Assembly (NCBI GenBank): GCA_030613705.1
Contig: JAUWLJ010000205.1
Coordinates: forward strand, 1-5,062
Length of the DNA: 5,062 nucleotides
Direction: 5' to 3'
From: Chloroflexota bacterium
Lineage (GTDB): Bacteria > Chloroflexota > Anaerolineae > Anaerolineales > UBA4823
Within the stretch, counting starts at the first letter, position 1. Each line of letters starts with the position of its first letter. Positions 1 to 5,062 of this stretch are shown here, piece by piece. The translations under genes and the position numbers were made by a program. The notes under the pieces are model-generated. The model had not been told where the DNA came from, did not search any database, and saw only the letters and a program-made list of their open reading frames with translations.

Positions 1-590
1 ATATCTGCCTCAATAAACGTTCGTCGCAACCGTTCGCGAGCAGCTGCAGTCAAAGTGGGAATATCTGTGGTGTAGGGAATACCGAGTTTATTCTGGAAGG
101 TTACTCCCACATCTTCTTTTCTCAGGTGCACCGCAGGGGTGATGATATGCGATGGCGATTCTTCTCTCAATTGGATGATATATTCACCTAAATCCGTCTC
201 GATAACCTGGAATCCTGCTGCTTCCAACGAGTGATTTAAGCCGATCTCCTCGCTTACCATCGTCTTTGATTTGGCGATCAACTTTGCGCGCTTTTCCCTG
301 GCAATATCCAACACAGTCTGTACTGCCTGCCCTGCATCCGCTGCCCGGTGGACGATCATCCCATTGTTTTTAGCCTGATTTGTAAACTGATCCAGGTAAC
401 CATCCAGGTTGTTGATTGTCTGGAGGCGAACATTATGGGCACGCTGGCGTAAGATTTGCCAGGGCTCAGATAAAGACTTCAACGCTTGCTCGTGGGCCGT
501 GATCCTCCGCTCGGCATTTGCAGCGAGTGCAATTTGCAAATTCTCGTTTACTAAAGATGATTGGATGTGTTTATGGAATGTATCGACCAT
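1..590 (-). CDS. lutB: Lactate utilisation iron-sulfur protein LutB, N-terminal part (runs off left edge)
   Basis: This is the iron-sulfur, LUD-domain subunit of the LutABC complex, which oxidises L-lactate to pyruvate in the cytoplasm. The minus-strand frame from the ATG at 590-588 is open for 196 codons to the window edge. The family is about 475 residues, so roughly 40% is present. The visible part is the N-terminal LUD region. Diagnostic stretches are the KSKTMVSEEIGLN segment (residues 107-119), ETDLGEYIIQL (131-141) and PSHIITPAVH (146-155), which match Bacillus LutB closely as I remember it. The C-terminal ferredoxin-type cysteine clusters and the lutC gene, if present, lie outside the window. 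The gene follows lutA by 21 bases in the same direction, so an operon is very likely. No clear Shine-Dalgarno sequence precedes the ATG. I see no frameshift in the visible part. Confidence 0.93.
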   Translation of the reverse strand, partial: MVDTFHKHIQSSLVNENLQIALAANAERRITAHEQALKSLSEPWQILRQRAHNVRLQTINNLDGYLDQFTNQAKNNGMIVHRAADAGQAVQTVLDIAREKRAKLIAKSKTMVSEEIGLNHSLEAAGFQVIETDLGEYIIQLREESPSHIITPAVHLRKEDVGVTFQNKLGIPYTTDIPTLTAAARERLRRTFIEAD

Positions 591-611
591 TAGATTATAA
601 ATATACAAAAG

Positions 612-1358
612 CTACCGTTTATCCAAGATGTCGGCGATATGTACTGCCTGTAGGGAGATTTTTTTTCGCTGTAATCCCCCACTGATATGCGCGACACAGC
701 CTGCATCACATGACACTAGAATGGAGGCACCGCTGGTAATAAGATTATCAATTTTGCGATCTAACATCGCTTTCGATATCTCAGGGTGTTCAATTGAAAA
801 AAGACCACCAAACCCACAACATTCCTCTCGCTTCGGAAGCGGGATTAATTCCGCTTCCTTCACCTTCTCCAACAGGCGTTGAGGCTGTTCGTCAATCTCT
901 AAATCACGCAGTAAATGACAAGAAGCATGGTAAGAAATCTTATGCGGGAACTTTGCATCCAGATTTTCGACGCCGATTACATCCACCAAGTATTGAGTGA
1001 ACTCAAATGTGCGTTTGGCTACTGACTGGGAGCGCTCTAGCCAATCCGGATCGTCAGCAAATAACTCCTGATATCCTTGGCGGATCATTCCCGTGCAGGA
1101 ACCTGAGGGGATGACAATATCCCCGGGACTATTTTCTAAAATCCGGATAGTATTTTCAGCCATTTGGCGTGCTTGTGGTCGCATCCCGGCATTAAACGCC
1201 GGTTGGCCGCAACAGGTCTGGTCTCTAGGAAAATCCACTGTAGCCCCACAACGTTGAAGGACACGGACTACCGCTTCACCAGTTTCAGGATAGAGCGTAT
1301 CGATAATACACGTAACGAATAACTGAGCAGTTCTAGCCACTGTTGATCCTGGGGTCAT
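612..1358 (-). CDS. lutA: Lactate utilisation protein LutA (YkgE-type, two CCG domains)
   Basis: LutA is the heterodisulfide-reductase-like subunit of the LutABC L-lactate oxidising system, related to GlcF-type (Fe-S)-binding proteins and acting in the cytoplasm with LutB. The 248-residue product has both family CCG repeats. The first contains LFVTC (Cys17), TCCGQP (Cys49-Cys50) and GSC (Cys88). The second contains ASCH (Cys147), ECCGFGG (Cys180-Cys181) and CDAGC (Cys217, Cys221). Length and motif order fit Bacillus LutA (about 238 residues). The N-terminus runs some 8 residues longer before the VTC motif than in Bacillus. An in-frame GTG at 1340-1338 (residue 7) has AGGA six bases upstream, whereas the ATG at 1358 has no visible ribosome binding site, so the true start may be 1340, giving 242 residues. 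It is the first visible gene of the lut operon and is divergent from the glucan phosphorylase operon. Confidence 0.94.
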   Translation of the reverse strand: MTPGSTVARTAQLFVTCIIDTLYPETGEAVVRVLQRCGATVDFPRDQTCCGQPAFNAGMRPQARQMAENTIRILENSPGDIVIPSGSCTGMIRQGYQELFADDPDWLERSQSVAKRTFEFTQYLVDVIGVENLDAKFPHKISYHASCHLLRDLEIDEQPQRLLEKVKEAELIPLPKREECCGFGGLFSIEHPEISKAMLDRKIDNLITSGASILVSCDAGCVAHISGGLQRKKISLQAVHIADILDKR

Positions 1359-1363
1359 GCCAT
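1353..1363. repeat. 11-base direct repeat, lut-side copy
   Basis: GGTCATGCCAT occurs here and again, exactly and in the same orientation, at 1571-1581. This copy overlaps the ATG at 1358 of lutA (as its complement). The two copies bracket the divergent promoter region and are 218 bases apart. It may be a regulator site or a coincidence. If lutA really starts at the GTG at 1340, this copy would lie wholly in the untranslated leader. Confidence 0.5.
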
Positions 1364-1395
1364 CTGGTCAAAAAGGGAACTTCTGAACGCCAATG

Positions 1396-1424
1396 ATTGT
1401 AAACCGCTCACGAAAATGACGCAA
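1396..1424 (-). promoter_or_regulatory. Candidate promoter of the lut operon
   Basis: Reading the minus strand, TACAAT (plus positions 1401-1396) matches the -10 consensus at five of six bases. It lies 17 bases after TTGCGT (1424-1419), a weak -35 element matching at three bases. A better -35 hexamer, TTGACT (1429-1424), is present but is 22 bases from the -10, which is too far. Transcription would start near 1389, about 30-50 bases before either lutA start. Assignment is by motif only. Confidence 0.4.
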
Positions 1425-1442
1425 GTCAAAATTGGTCCAGGT

Positions 1443-1451
1443 TGGTATAAT
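1443..1451 (+). promoter_or_regulatory. Candidate extended -10 promoter for the glucan phosphorylase operon
   Basis: TGGTATAAT is a perfect extended -10 element (TGnTATAAT). No good -35 hexamer is visible 15-19 bases upstream, which is tolerated for extended -10 promoters. Initiation near 1458 would give a leader of about 170 bases before the preferred glgP start at 1627. The element lies about 45 bases from the opposing lut -10 (1396-1401), so the two promoters would sit back to back. Confidence 0.5.
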
Positions 1452-1481
1452 CCTTACAACCCTTCGATTCTTAGTGAAAAG

Positions 1482-1490
1482 TGGTAAGAT
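1482..1490 (+). promoter_or_regulatory. Second, weaker extended -10-like element
   Basis: TGGTAAGAT resembles the extended -10 element at 1443-1451 and lies 39 bases downstream of it in the same orientation. The hexamer TAAGAT matches TATAAT at four of six bases, and no convincing -35 is present. It could be a secondary promoter for glgP starting near 1497, or chance in AT-rich sequence. Confidence 0.2.
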
Positions 1491-1521
1491 TAATGCCGTT
1501 CGTCTGACTAATTATTATCGG

Positions 1522-1600
1522 GTCGCAACCACAATCTGGCAGAGCTAATAGCTTGGAAGAACCATTCTCCGGTCATGCCATTCAGAACCTTGGTTGCGGC
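1522..1600 (+). promoter_or_regulatory. Long-range stem in the presumed glgP leader
   Basis: Bases 1522-1531 (GTCGCAACCA) pair with 1591-1600 (TGGTTGCGGC) to form a 10-base-pair stem with one G-U pair and a perfect CGCAACCA core. The loop is 59 bases. Inside it a small near-palindrome, AGCTA-A-TAGCT (1543-1553), could form or compete. Both candidate plus-strand promoters lie upstream, so the stem would be in the messenger RNA. It ends about 10 bases before the ribosome binding site and does not cover it. No run of T follows, so it is not a terminator. I do not recognise a known riboswitch. Confidence 0.3.
1571..1581. repeat. 11-base direct repeat, glgP-side copy
   Basis: This is the second exact copy of GGTCATGCCAT, 46 bases before the glgP start at 1627. 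It lies in the loop of the long-range stem formed by 1522-1531 and 1591-1600. The bases flanking the 11-mer differ between the two copies, so the shared block is exactly 11 bases. Confidence 0.5.
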
Positions 1601-1610
1601 TTGTTGCTGG

Positions 1611-1618
1611 AAGAAGGA
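1611..1618 (+). promoter_or_regulatory. Ribosome binding site that fixes the glgP start
   Basis: AAGAAGGA contains a good Shine-Dalgarno core and lies eight bases before the ATG at 1627. It overlaps the upstream ATG at 1618 and lies inside the reading frame of the TTG at 1594. It therefore favours 1627 over both alternatives. Confidence 0.75.
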
Positions 1619-1626
1619 TGTTGTTT

Positions 1627-3801
1627 ATGGAAACATACAAGGCGGAAATTCCAAACAATTTTCACTTACCACGTCGCATTAACCGTCTGGGAGAACTAGC
1701 CTACAATTTGTGGTGGACTTGGAACCCGGACGCACAGCGACTTTTCATCGAAATTGATCGGGATTTGTGGGAACGTACGCACCACAACCCGATCCGATTT
1801 TTGAGTATGGTTGAACGCGCTCAACTCAATGCCGTTACACAAAACCATCATTACCTCGAATTTTATGATCGCATCTTCGGGGAATTCGATGAATATATGA
1901 ACACCGAGGATACCTGGTGTTCCCGGCATTACCCAGAGTTTAACCACCGACCAATTGCGTATTTCTCAACAGAATTTGGACTCCATGAAACTCTGCCGAT
2001 CTATGCCGGTGGACTTGGGATTCTTTCCGGCGATTACCTCAAAGGAGCCAGCGATCTCGGGTTGCCCTTGATCGCAGTTGGATTCTTGTACACCCATGGC
2101 TACTTCTCCCAACAAATCACCGAGGATGGCTGGCAAGAAGCACATTATATCCGCCTGAAATTTTCAGAACTTCCGATCTTGCCGATCATGACCACAGATG
2201 GTGAACCATTGACGATTTCTGTGGAATTACCTGGGCGCGAGGTAAAAGGCCGTCTTTGGGTAATCCATGTTGGCAGGGTTAGGCTTTATTTACTGGATAG
2301 TGATGTTGAAGGTAATTCAGTAAGTGATCGTGAATTAACTGCCCGTCTATACACAAGTGATTTAGAATCCCGCATCTCACAAGAGATCATCCTAGGTATC
2401 GGTGGTGTGCGTGCACTGCGCAGTCTGGGTTATAACCCCAGCGTATGGCACTTGAACGAAGGGCATTCAGCCTTTCTAAATCTAGAACGTGCAAGAGAGA
2501 TGATCGCTTCAGGACATTCATTTGATGAAGCAAAATACCAAATCTATGCTTCCAGTATATTTACTACCCATACTCCGGTTCCAGCAGGCAACGATGAGTT
2601 TCCGGAGTGGTTGATCGATAAATACTTCTCGAGTCTAATCCCAGAATTAGAATTAGACCGAGAGCAGTTCTTCAGCCTGGGACGTAATCCTAATCCCTGG
2701 GGCAACACGTTTAGTATGCCAGTTCTGGCTATCCGTATGTCCCGCTACCGCAACGGTGTTTCCGAGCTCCACGGACAGGTTGCCCGTGATATGTGGCACC
2801 ACCTATGGCCAGATGTGCGGGTTGATGACGTCCCTATTACACATATCACCAATGGTGTTCATTCCGGATCCTGGCTCGCCCGCCGGCTCCGTAATCTCCT
2901 TGACCAATACATGAGTGATAACTGGATGGATGCCCTTGACGAAAACCAAGTCTGGGACGCTGTGGAAAAAATTCCTGATGCTGAATTGTGGGCTGTCAGG
3001 CGGCATTTGAAGCGGAAACTGGTTTATTACATGCGTGAACGGGCGCGCGACCAATGGTTGAACGGAGGCATTCATCCAGTGCAGGTAGTTGCCTCAGGTG
3101 TGATTCTCGATCCCTATGCTTTGACCATCGGGTTCGCACGCCGTTTTGCCACTTACAAACGCGCCAATCTGATCTTACGGGATCTCGACAGACTGCTGGA
3201 TATTATCAACCGCCCAAATATGCCGGTTCAAATTATCTTTGCCGGGAAATCTCATCCCGCAGATGAACCAGGGAAGATGTTAATCCAGGAAGTTTACCGC
3301 ATAGTGAAGAAGGCAGAGAATGGTGGGCGCCTGGTGTTCTTAGAAGATTATGATATGAATCTTGCCCGTTACCTGGTCCAGGGTGTAGACGTCTGGCTAA
3401 ACACACCCCGGCGACCACATGAGGCTTCCGGAACTTCAGGAATGAAAGCCGCGATGAACGGCGTTTTAAATTTCTCAGTGCTTGATGGTTGGTGGCGGGA
3501 AGGATACAACGGTAAAAACGGGTGGGCTATCGGTAGAGATGTAGATTATGAAAATCCGAGTCAACAGGATGAAGAGGACGCAATCAGCATCTATGAAATC
3601 CTGGAGACCCAGATTATTCCCCTCTATTATAAGAGGCGTTCCTCAGATGGACTGCCTGGTGAATGGATTGATATGATGAAGGAATCGATCCGCACCCTTA
3701 CCCCGCAGTTCAGCATGCGCAGGATGGTCAAGGAATACGTCGAACAGCTCTACGTACAAGCTTTGGAAACAGATAAAATCGAATACGATATTCACGATTG
3801 A
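1627..3801 (+). CDS. glgP: Alpha-glucan (glycogen/maltodextrin) phosphorylase, GT35, short type with DUF3417 N-terminus
   Basis: This enzyme cleaves terminal alpha-1,4-linked glucose from glycogen or maltodextrins with phosphate, giving glucose-1-phosphate in the cytoplasm; pyridoxal phosphate is the cofactor. The product is 724 residues. The N-terminus has the DUF3417-type start (LPRRINRLGELAYNLWWTWN). Then come YFSTEFG (112-118), the glycine-rich GGLGILSGD (128-136), WHLNEGHSAF (274-283), THTPVPAGND (314-323) and NGVH (409-412). The phosphate-binding segment ARRFATYKR (504-512) follows, with Arg506 and Lys511 matching rabbit Arg569 and Lys574. FAGKSHPAD is at 538-546, and the cofactor lysine is Lys607 in EASGTSGMKAAMNG (599-612). 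All key residues appear intact. The form resembles the Thermotoga-type phosphorylases, which are shorter than the animal or E. coli MalP enzymes. The ATG at 1627 is chosen for its ribosome binding site; a TTG at 1594 would add 11 residues. It is first in an operon with two UPF0316 genes, the next starting seven bases after its stop codon. Confidence 0.95.
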   Translation: METYKAEIPNNFHLPRRINRLGELAYNLWWTWNPDAQRLFIEIDRDLWERTHHNPIRFLSMVERAQLNAVTQNHHYLEFYDRIFGEFDEYMNTEDTWCSRHYPEFNHRPIAYFSTEFGLHETLPIYAGGLGILSGDYLKGASDLGLPLIAVGFLYTHGYFSQQITEDGWQEAHYIRLKFSELPILPIMTTDGEPLTISVELPGREVKGRLWVIHVGRVRLYLLDSDVEGNSVSDRELTARLYTSDLESRISQEIILGIGGVRALRSLGYNPSVWHLNEGHSAFLNLERAREMIASGHSFDEAKYQIYASSIFTTHTPVPAGNDEFPEWLIDKYFSSLIPELELDREQFFSLGRNPNPWGNTFSMPVLAIRMSRYRNGVSELHGQVARDMWHHLWPDVRVDDVPITHITNGVHSGSWLARRLRNLLDQYMSDNWMDALDENQVWDAVEKIPDAELWAVRRHLKRKLVYYMRERARDQWLNGGIHPVQVVASGVILDPYALTIGFARRFATYKRANLILRDLDRLLDIINRPNMPVQIIFAGKSHPADEPGKMLIQEVYRIVKKAENGGRLVFLEDYDMNLARYLVQGVDVWLNTPRRPHEASGTSGMKAAMNGVLNFSVLDGWWREGYNGKNGWAIGRDVDYENPSQQDEEDAISIYEILETQIIPLYYKRRSSDGLPGEWIDMMKESIRTLTPQFSMRRMVKEYVEQLYVQALETDKIEYDIHD

Positions 3802-3808
3802 TTAGATT

Positions 3809-4336
3809 ATGGAATTATTTTTGTCACCTCAAGCCTGGCTCAGCGCTGGGTTGATCTTTGCTCTGCGCGTAACCGACATGACACTGGATACGTTGCGCGT
3901 GTTATTTGTTATGCGGGGTCGCAAGTCCATCGCTTGGATTCTAGGATTTTGCCAGGCTGCGGTATTTATGATCGCCATCACCTCGGTATTACGCAATCTG
4001 ACTAATCCATTGAATATAATGGGATATGCTGCTGGATTTGCCACAGGAGTTGTCGTCGGGATGGCTATTGAAGAACGTTTAGCGATTGGTCATGTGCATA
4101 TGCGCATCATCAGTTCTCGACTGGGATCAGGCATCGCTGAAAAATTGCGCTTTGAAGGTTACGCTGTAACCGAAGTGCCAGCTCGTGGGAAGGATGGTAT
4201 GGTCACCATGTTGAACTGCAGCGTTTTGCGTAAGGATGTCCAACTGGTTCGAGTGATGGTCAATGATGTTGACCCAGAGGCATTCATCACCTCGGAGGAT
4301 ATTCGACCTGTGAGGCGGGGTTTTTGGCGAGCTTAG
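3809..4336 (+). CDS. UPF0316 membrane protein (DUF5698 + DUF2179), first of a tandem pair
   Basis: The 175-residue product belongs to the UPF0316 family, typified by Bacillus YebE, whose function is unknown. Three hydrophobic segments (about 10-35, 41-61 and 68-88) form the membrane part. They are separated by the basic RGRK turn at 36-39. After the family signature MAIEERLAIG (85-94) comes a soluble C-terminal domain of about 80 residues with EGYAVTEV (116-123), the CSVLRK segment (137-142), DPEAFIT (155-161) and the terminal GFW. This tail resembles the DUF2179 domain, a small alpha/beta module also found on YitT-type membrane proteins and suspected of ligand sensing (inference). It starts seven bases after glgP with no clear ribosome binding site, so translation may be coupled to glgP. 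It aligns without gaps to the next gene, with about 48% identity by hand count (81 of 170). Family assignment is firm; the role is not known. Confidence 0.88.
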   Translation: MELFLSPQAWLSAGLIFALRVTDMTLDTLRVLFVMRGRKSIAWILGFCQAAVFMIAITSVLRNLTNPLNIMGYAAGFATGVVVGMAIEERLAIGHVHMRIISSRLGSGIAEKLRFEGYAVTEVPARGKDGMVTMLNCSVLRKDVQLVRVMVNDVDPEAFITSEDIRPVRRGFWRA

Positions 4337-4348
4337 CCAATCAATTAA

Positions 4349-4861
4349 ATGACCGAAATACTCATTCCAGCACTGGTGATATTTTCCTTACGCATGGTAG
4401 GAATAACTTTCTCTACCCTGCGCATCCTGATGATCGTGCGGGGCAGGAAAATCCTTGCCTGGTTATTCGGCCTATCCCAGTCCCTGACCTACATTATCGC
4501 GCTGGGATGGGTGCTGTCTGACCTGGGAAACTGGACGAAAATTCTCGGATACGCCATGGGCTATGCCACAGGTTTGGTGATCGGAATGATCATCGAAAAC
4601 CGTCTGGCGATCGGCTACACCAATATTCGCATTGTCAGCCCATACCGCGGCATCGAGACAGCAGAAGGTCTACGGGATGAAGGCTATGCCGTGACAGAGG
4701 TATCTGCTCATGGACGGGATGGTGCGGTGGCCATTCTGCATTGCAGTGTATTGCGGAAATACGAGAGCCAGATAAGAAACACCATCACAAGACTGGATCC
4801 AGATGCTTTTATCACTGCAGATAATGTTTATCTGGTTCAACACGGATTCTGGAATTCATAA
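4349..4861 (+). CDS. UPF0316 membrane protein (DUF5698 + DUF2179), second of a tandem pair
   Basis: The 170-residue product is a paralogue of the preceding gene, with the same layout and no alignment gaps after the first five residues of its neighbour. It has three predicted membrane segments (about 5-30, 36-56 and 63-83), RGRK at 31-34 and the signature IIENRLAIG (81-89). The C-terminal DUF2179-type domain has EGYAVTEV (111-118), CSVLRK (132-137), DPDAFIT (150-156) and a terminal HGFW. The most conserved blocks between the two copies are the third membrane segment with its signature and the EGYAVTEV to CSVLRK stretch; the last 30 residues differ most. It begins 12 bases after the first copy and lacks an obvious ribosome binding site. 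It is the last gene before the intrinsic terminator. The pair probably arose by an old tandem duplication and may form a heteromer, which is inference. The function is unknown. Confidence 0.88.
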   Translation: MTEILIPALVIFSLRMVGITFSTLRILMIVRGRKILAWLFGLSQSLTYIIALGWVLSDLGNWTKILGYAMGYATGLVIGMIIENRLAIGYTNIRIVSPYRGIETAEGLRDEGYAVTEVSAHGRDGAVAILHCSVLRKYESQIRNTITRLDPDAFITADNVYLVQHGFWNS

Positions 4862-4886
4862 TCGCTATTACTTATTGGCAATAAAG

Positions 4887-4926
4887 GTGTTCTCCAATCA
4901 GGAAGTGGAGAACACTTTTTTATTTT
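4887..4926 (+). terminator. Strong intrinsic terminator of the glgP operon
   Basis: A perfect 10-base-pair stem is formed by GTGTTCTCCA (4887-4896) and TGGAGAACAC (4906-4915) with a nine-base loop. It is followed at once by six T, an A and four T. It begins 26 bases after the stop codon of the second UPF0316 gene. Flanking A bases (4883-4885) could pair with the first T bases. On the opposite strand the run of T is poor, so it should act mainly on the plus strand. Confidence 0.93.
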
Positions 4927-5000
4927 GATCCCCTCTGCTTTAATCGATATCATAGAAATACACCTCAGAAAATTGGGGGTTATCTTCGATTATGACATTT

Positions 5001-5018
5001 ATCACAAATTAATGTGAT
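5001..5018. promoter_or_regulatory. Operator-like dyad near the right edge
   Basis: ATCACA (5001-5006) and TGTGAT (5013-5018) form a perfect six-base inverted repeat around AATTAA. It lies eight bases upstream of a consensus -35 box, a usual place for a transcription-factor site controlling a gene beyond the right edge. The arms are in the opposite order to a CRP site. The CAC and GTG spacing resembles an NrdR box, but the central bases agree poorly. The regulator is unknown. Confidence 0.35.
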
Positions 5019-5026
5019 CATCTCAA

Positions 5027-5053
5027 TTGACAGGAATCTACTCTTTGTATACC
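5027..5053 (+). promoter_or_regulatory. Candidate promoter for a gene beyond the right edge
   Basis: TTGACA (5027-5032) is a perfect -35 hexamer. The best -10 candidate is TATACC (5048-5053), matching four of six bases, with a short 15-base spacer. The position after the terminator and next to the dyad at 5001-5018 supports a real promoter; the spacer and weak -10 argue against it. No start codon follows within the window. Nothing else is recognisable in the AT-rich stretch from 4927 to the end. Confidence 0.35.
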
Positions 5054-5062
5054 ATTTTATTA

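Noticed and set aside
594..599. TATAAT on the minus strand just before the lutB ATG, as an internal or leaderless promoter
   Set aside because: Only three bases separate it from the ATG, too close for a -10 element to start a message that includes the ATG, and the gene follows lutA closely in an operon.
628..1000. Plus-strand open frames inside lutA
   Set aside because: They lie antisense to a gene with intact family motifs, and their products show no recognisable domain or start signals.
1433..1439. TGGTCCA as a GntR/LldR-type operator between the divergent promoters
   Set aside because: It is only a seven-base palindrome and does not fit the TNGTNNNACNA pattern of that regulator family; no second half-site is in register.
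1594..1626. TTG start for glgP at 1594, or ATG at 1618
   Set aside because: Neither has a ribosome binding site at a proper distance, and the added residues are not typical of the family N-terminus. The AAGAAGGA site fits the ATG at 1627. The 1594 codon also lies inside the 3' arm of the leader stem.
2803..3418. Minus-strand and alternate-frame open stretches inside glgP
   Set aside because: They overlap conserved catalytic motifs of the phosphorylase and are explained by codon composition of the real gene.
5001..5018. CRP-type binding site
   Set aside because: A CRP site reads TGTGA-N6-TCACA; here the arms are in the opposite order.

Overview
The window looks like ordinary chromosome from an anaerobic or facultative heterotrophic bacterium with a mid-range base composition. 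The gene types (LutAB lactate oxidation, a short GT35 glucan phosphorylase with a DUF3417-type N-terminus, UPF0316 membrane proteins) would suit a member of the Chloroflexota such as Anaerolineae. That placement is an impression from protein style, not a demonstrated assignment. There are no signs of mobile elements, CRISPR arrays, tRNA or rRNA.

Layout. On the minus strand, running off the left edge, lies a lactate-utilisation operon: lutA (612-1358) followed 21 bases later by lutB (590 down to 1, N-terminal 196 codons only). An intergenic region of about 270 bases (1359-1626) separates it from a divergent plus-strand operon. That region holds a candidate lut promoter, one good and one weaker extended -10 element pointing toward the plus-strand genes, an 11-base exact direct repeat, a long-range stem in the presumed leader, and a clear ribosome binding site. 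The plus-strand operon is an alpha-glucan phosphorylase (start best placed at 1627, end 3801), then two closely spaced, homologous UPF0316/DUF2179 membrane proteins (3809-4336 and 4349-4861). It ends at a strong intrinsic terminator (4887-4926). The last 136 bases are AT-rich and gene-free. They carry a dyad (5001-5018) next to a perfect -35 box, suggesting a regulated gene that begins just beyond the right edge.

How it may work together. LutAB(C) oxidises L-lactate to pyruvate; the phosphorylase releases glucose-1-phosphate from glycogen or maltodextrin. The two units share a divergent control region, so coordinated carbon-source control is possible but unproven. The role of the UPF0316 pair is unknown. 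Its position directly behind the phosphorylase with 7- and 12-base gaps implies co-transcription. I found no convincing undescribed system; the tandem UPF0316 pair coupled to glucan phosphorolysis is the most interesting item.
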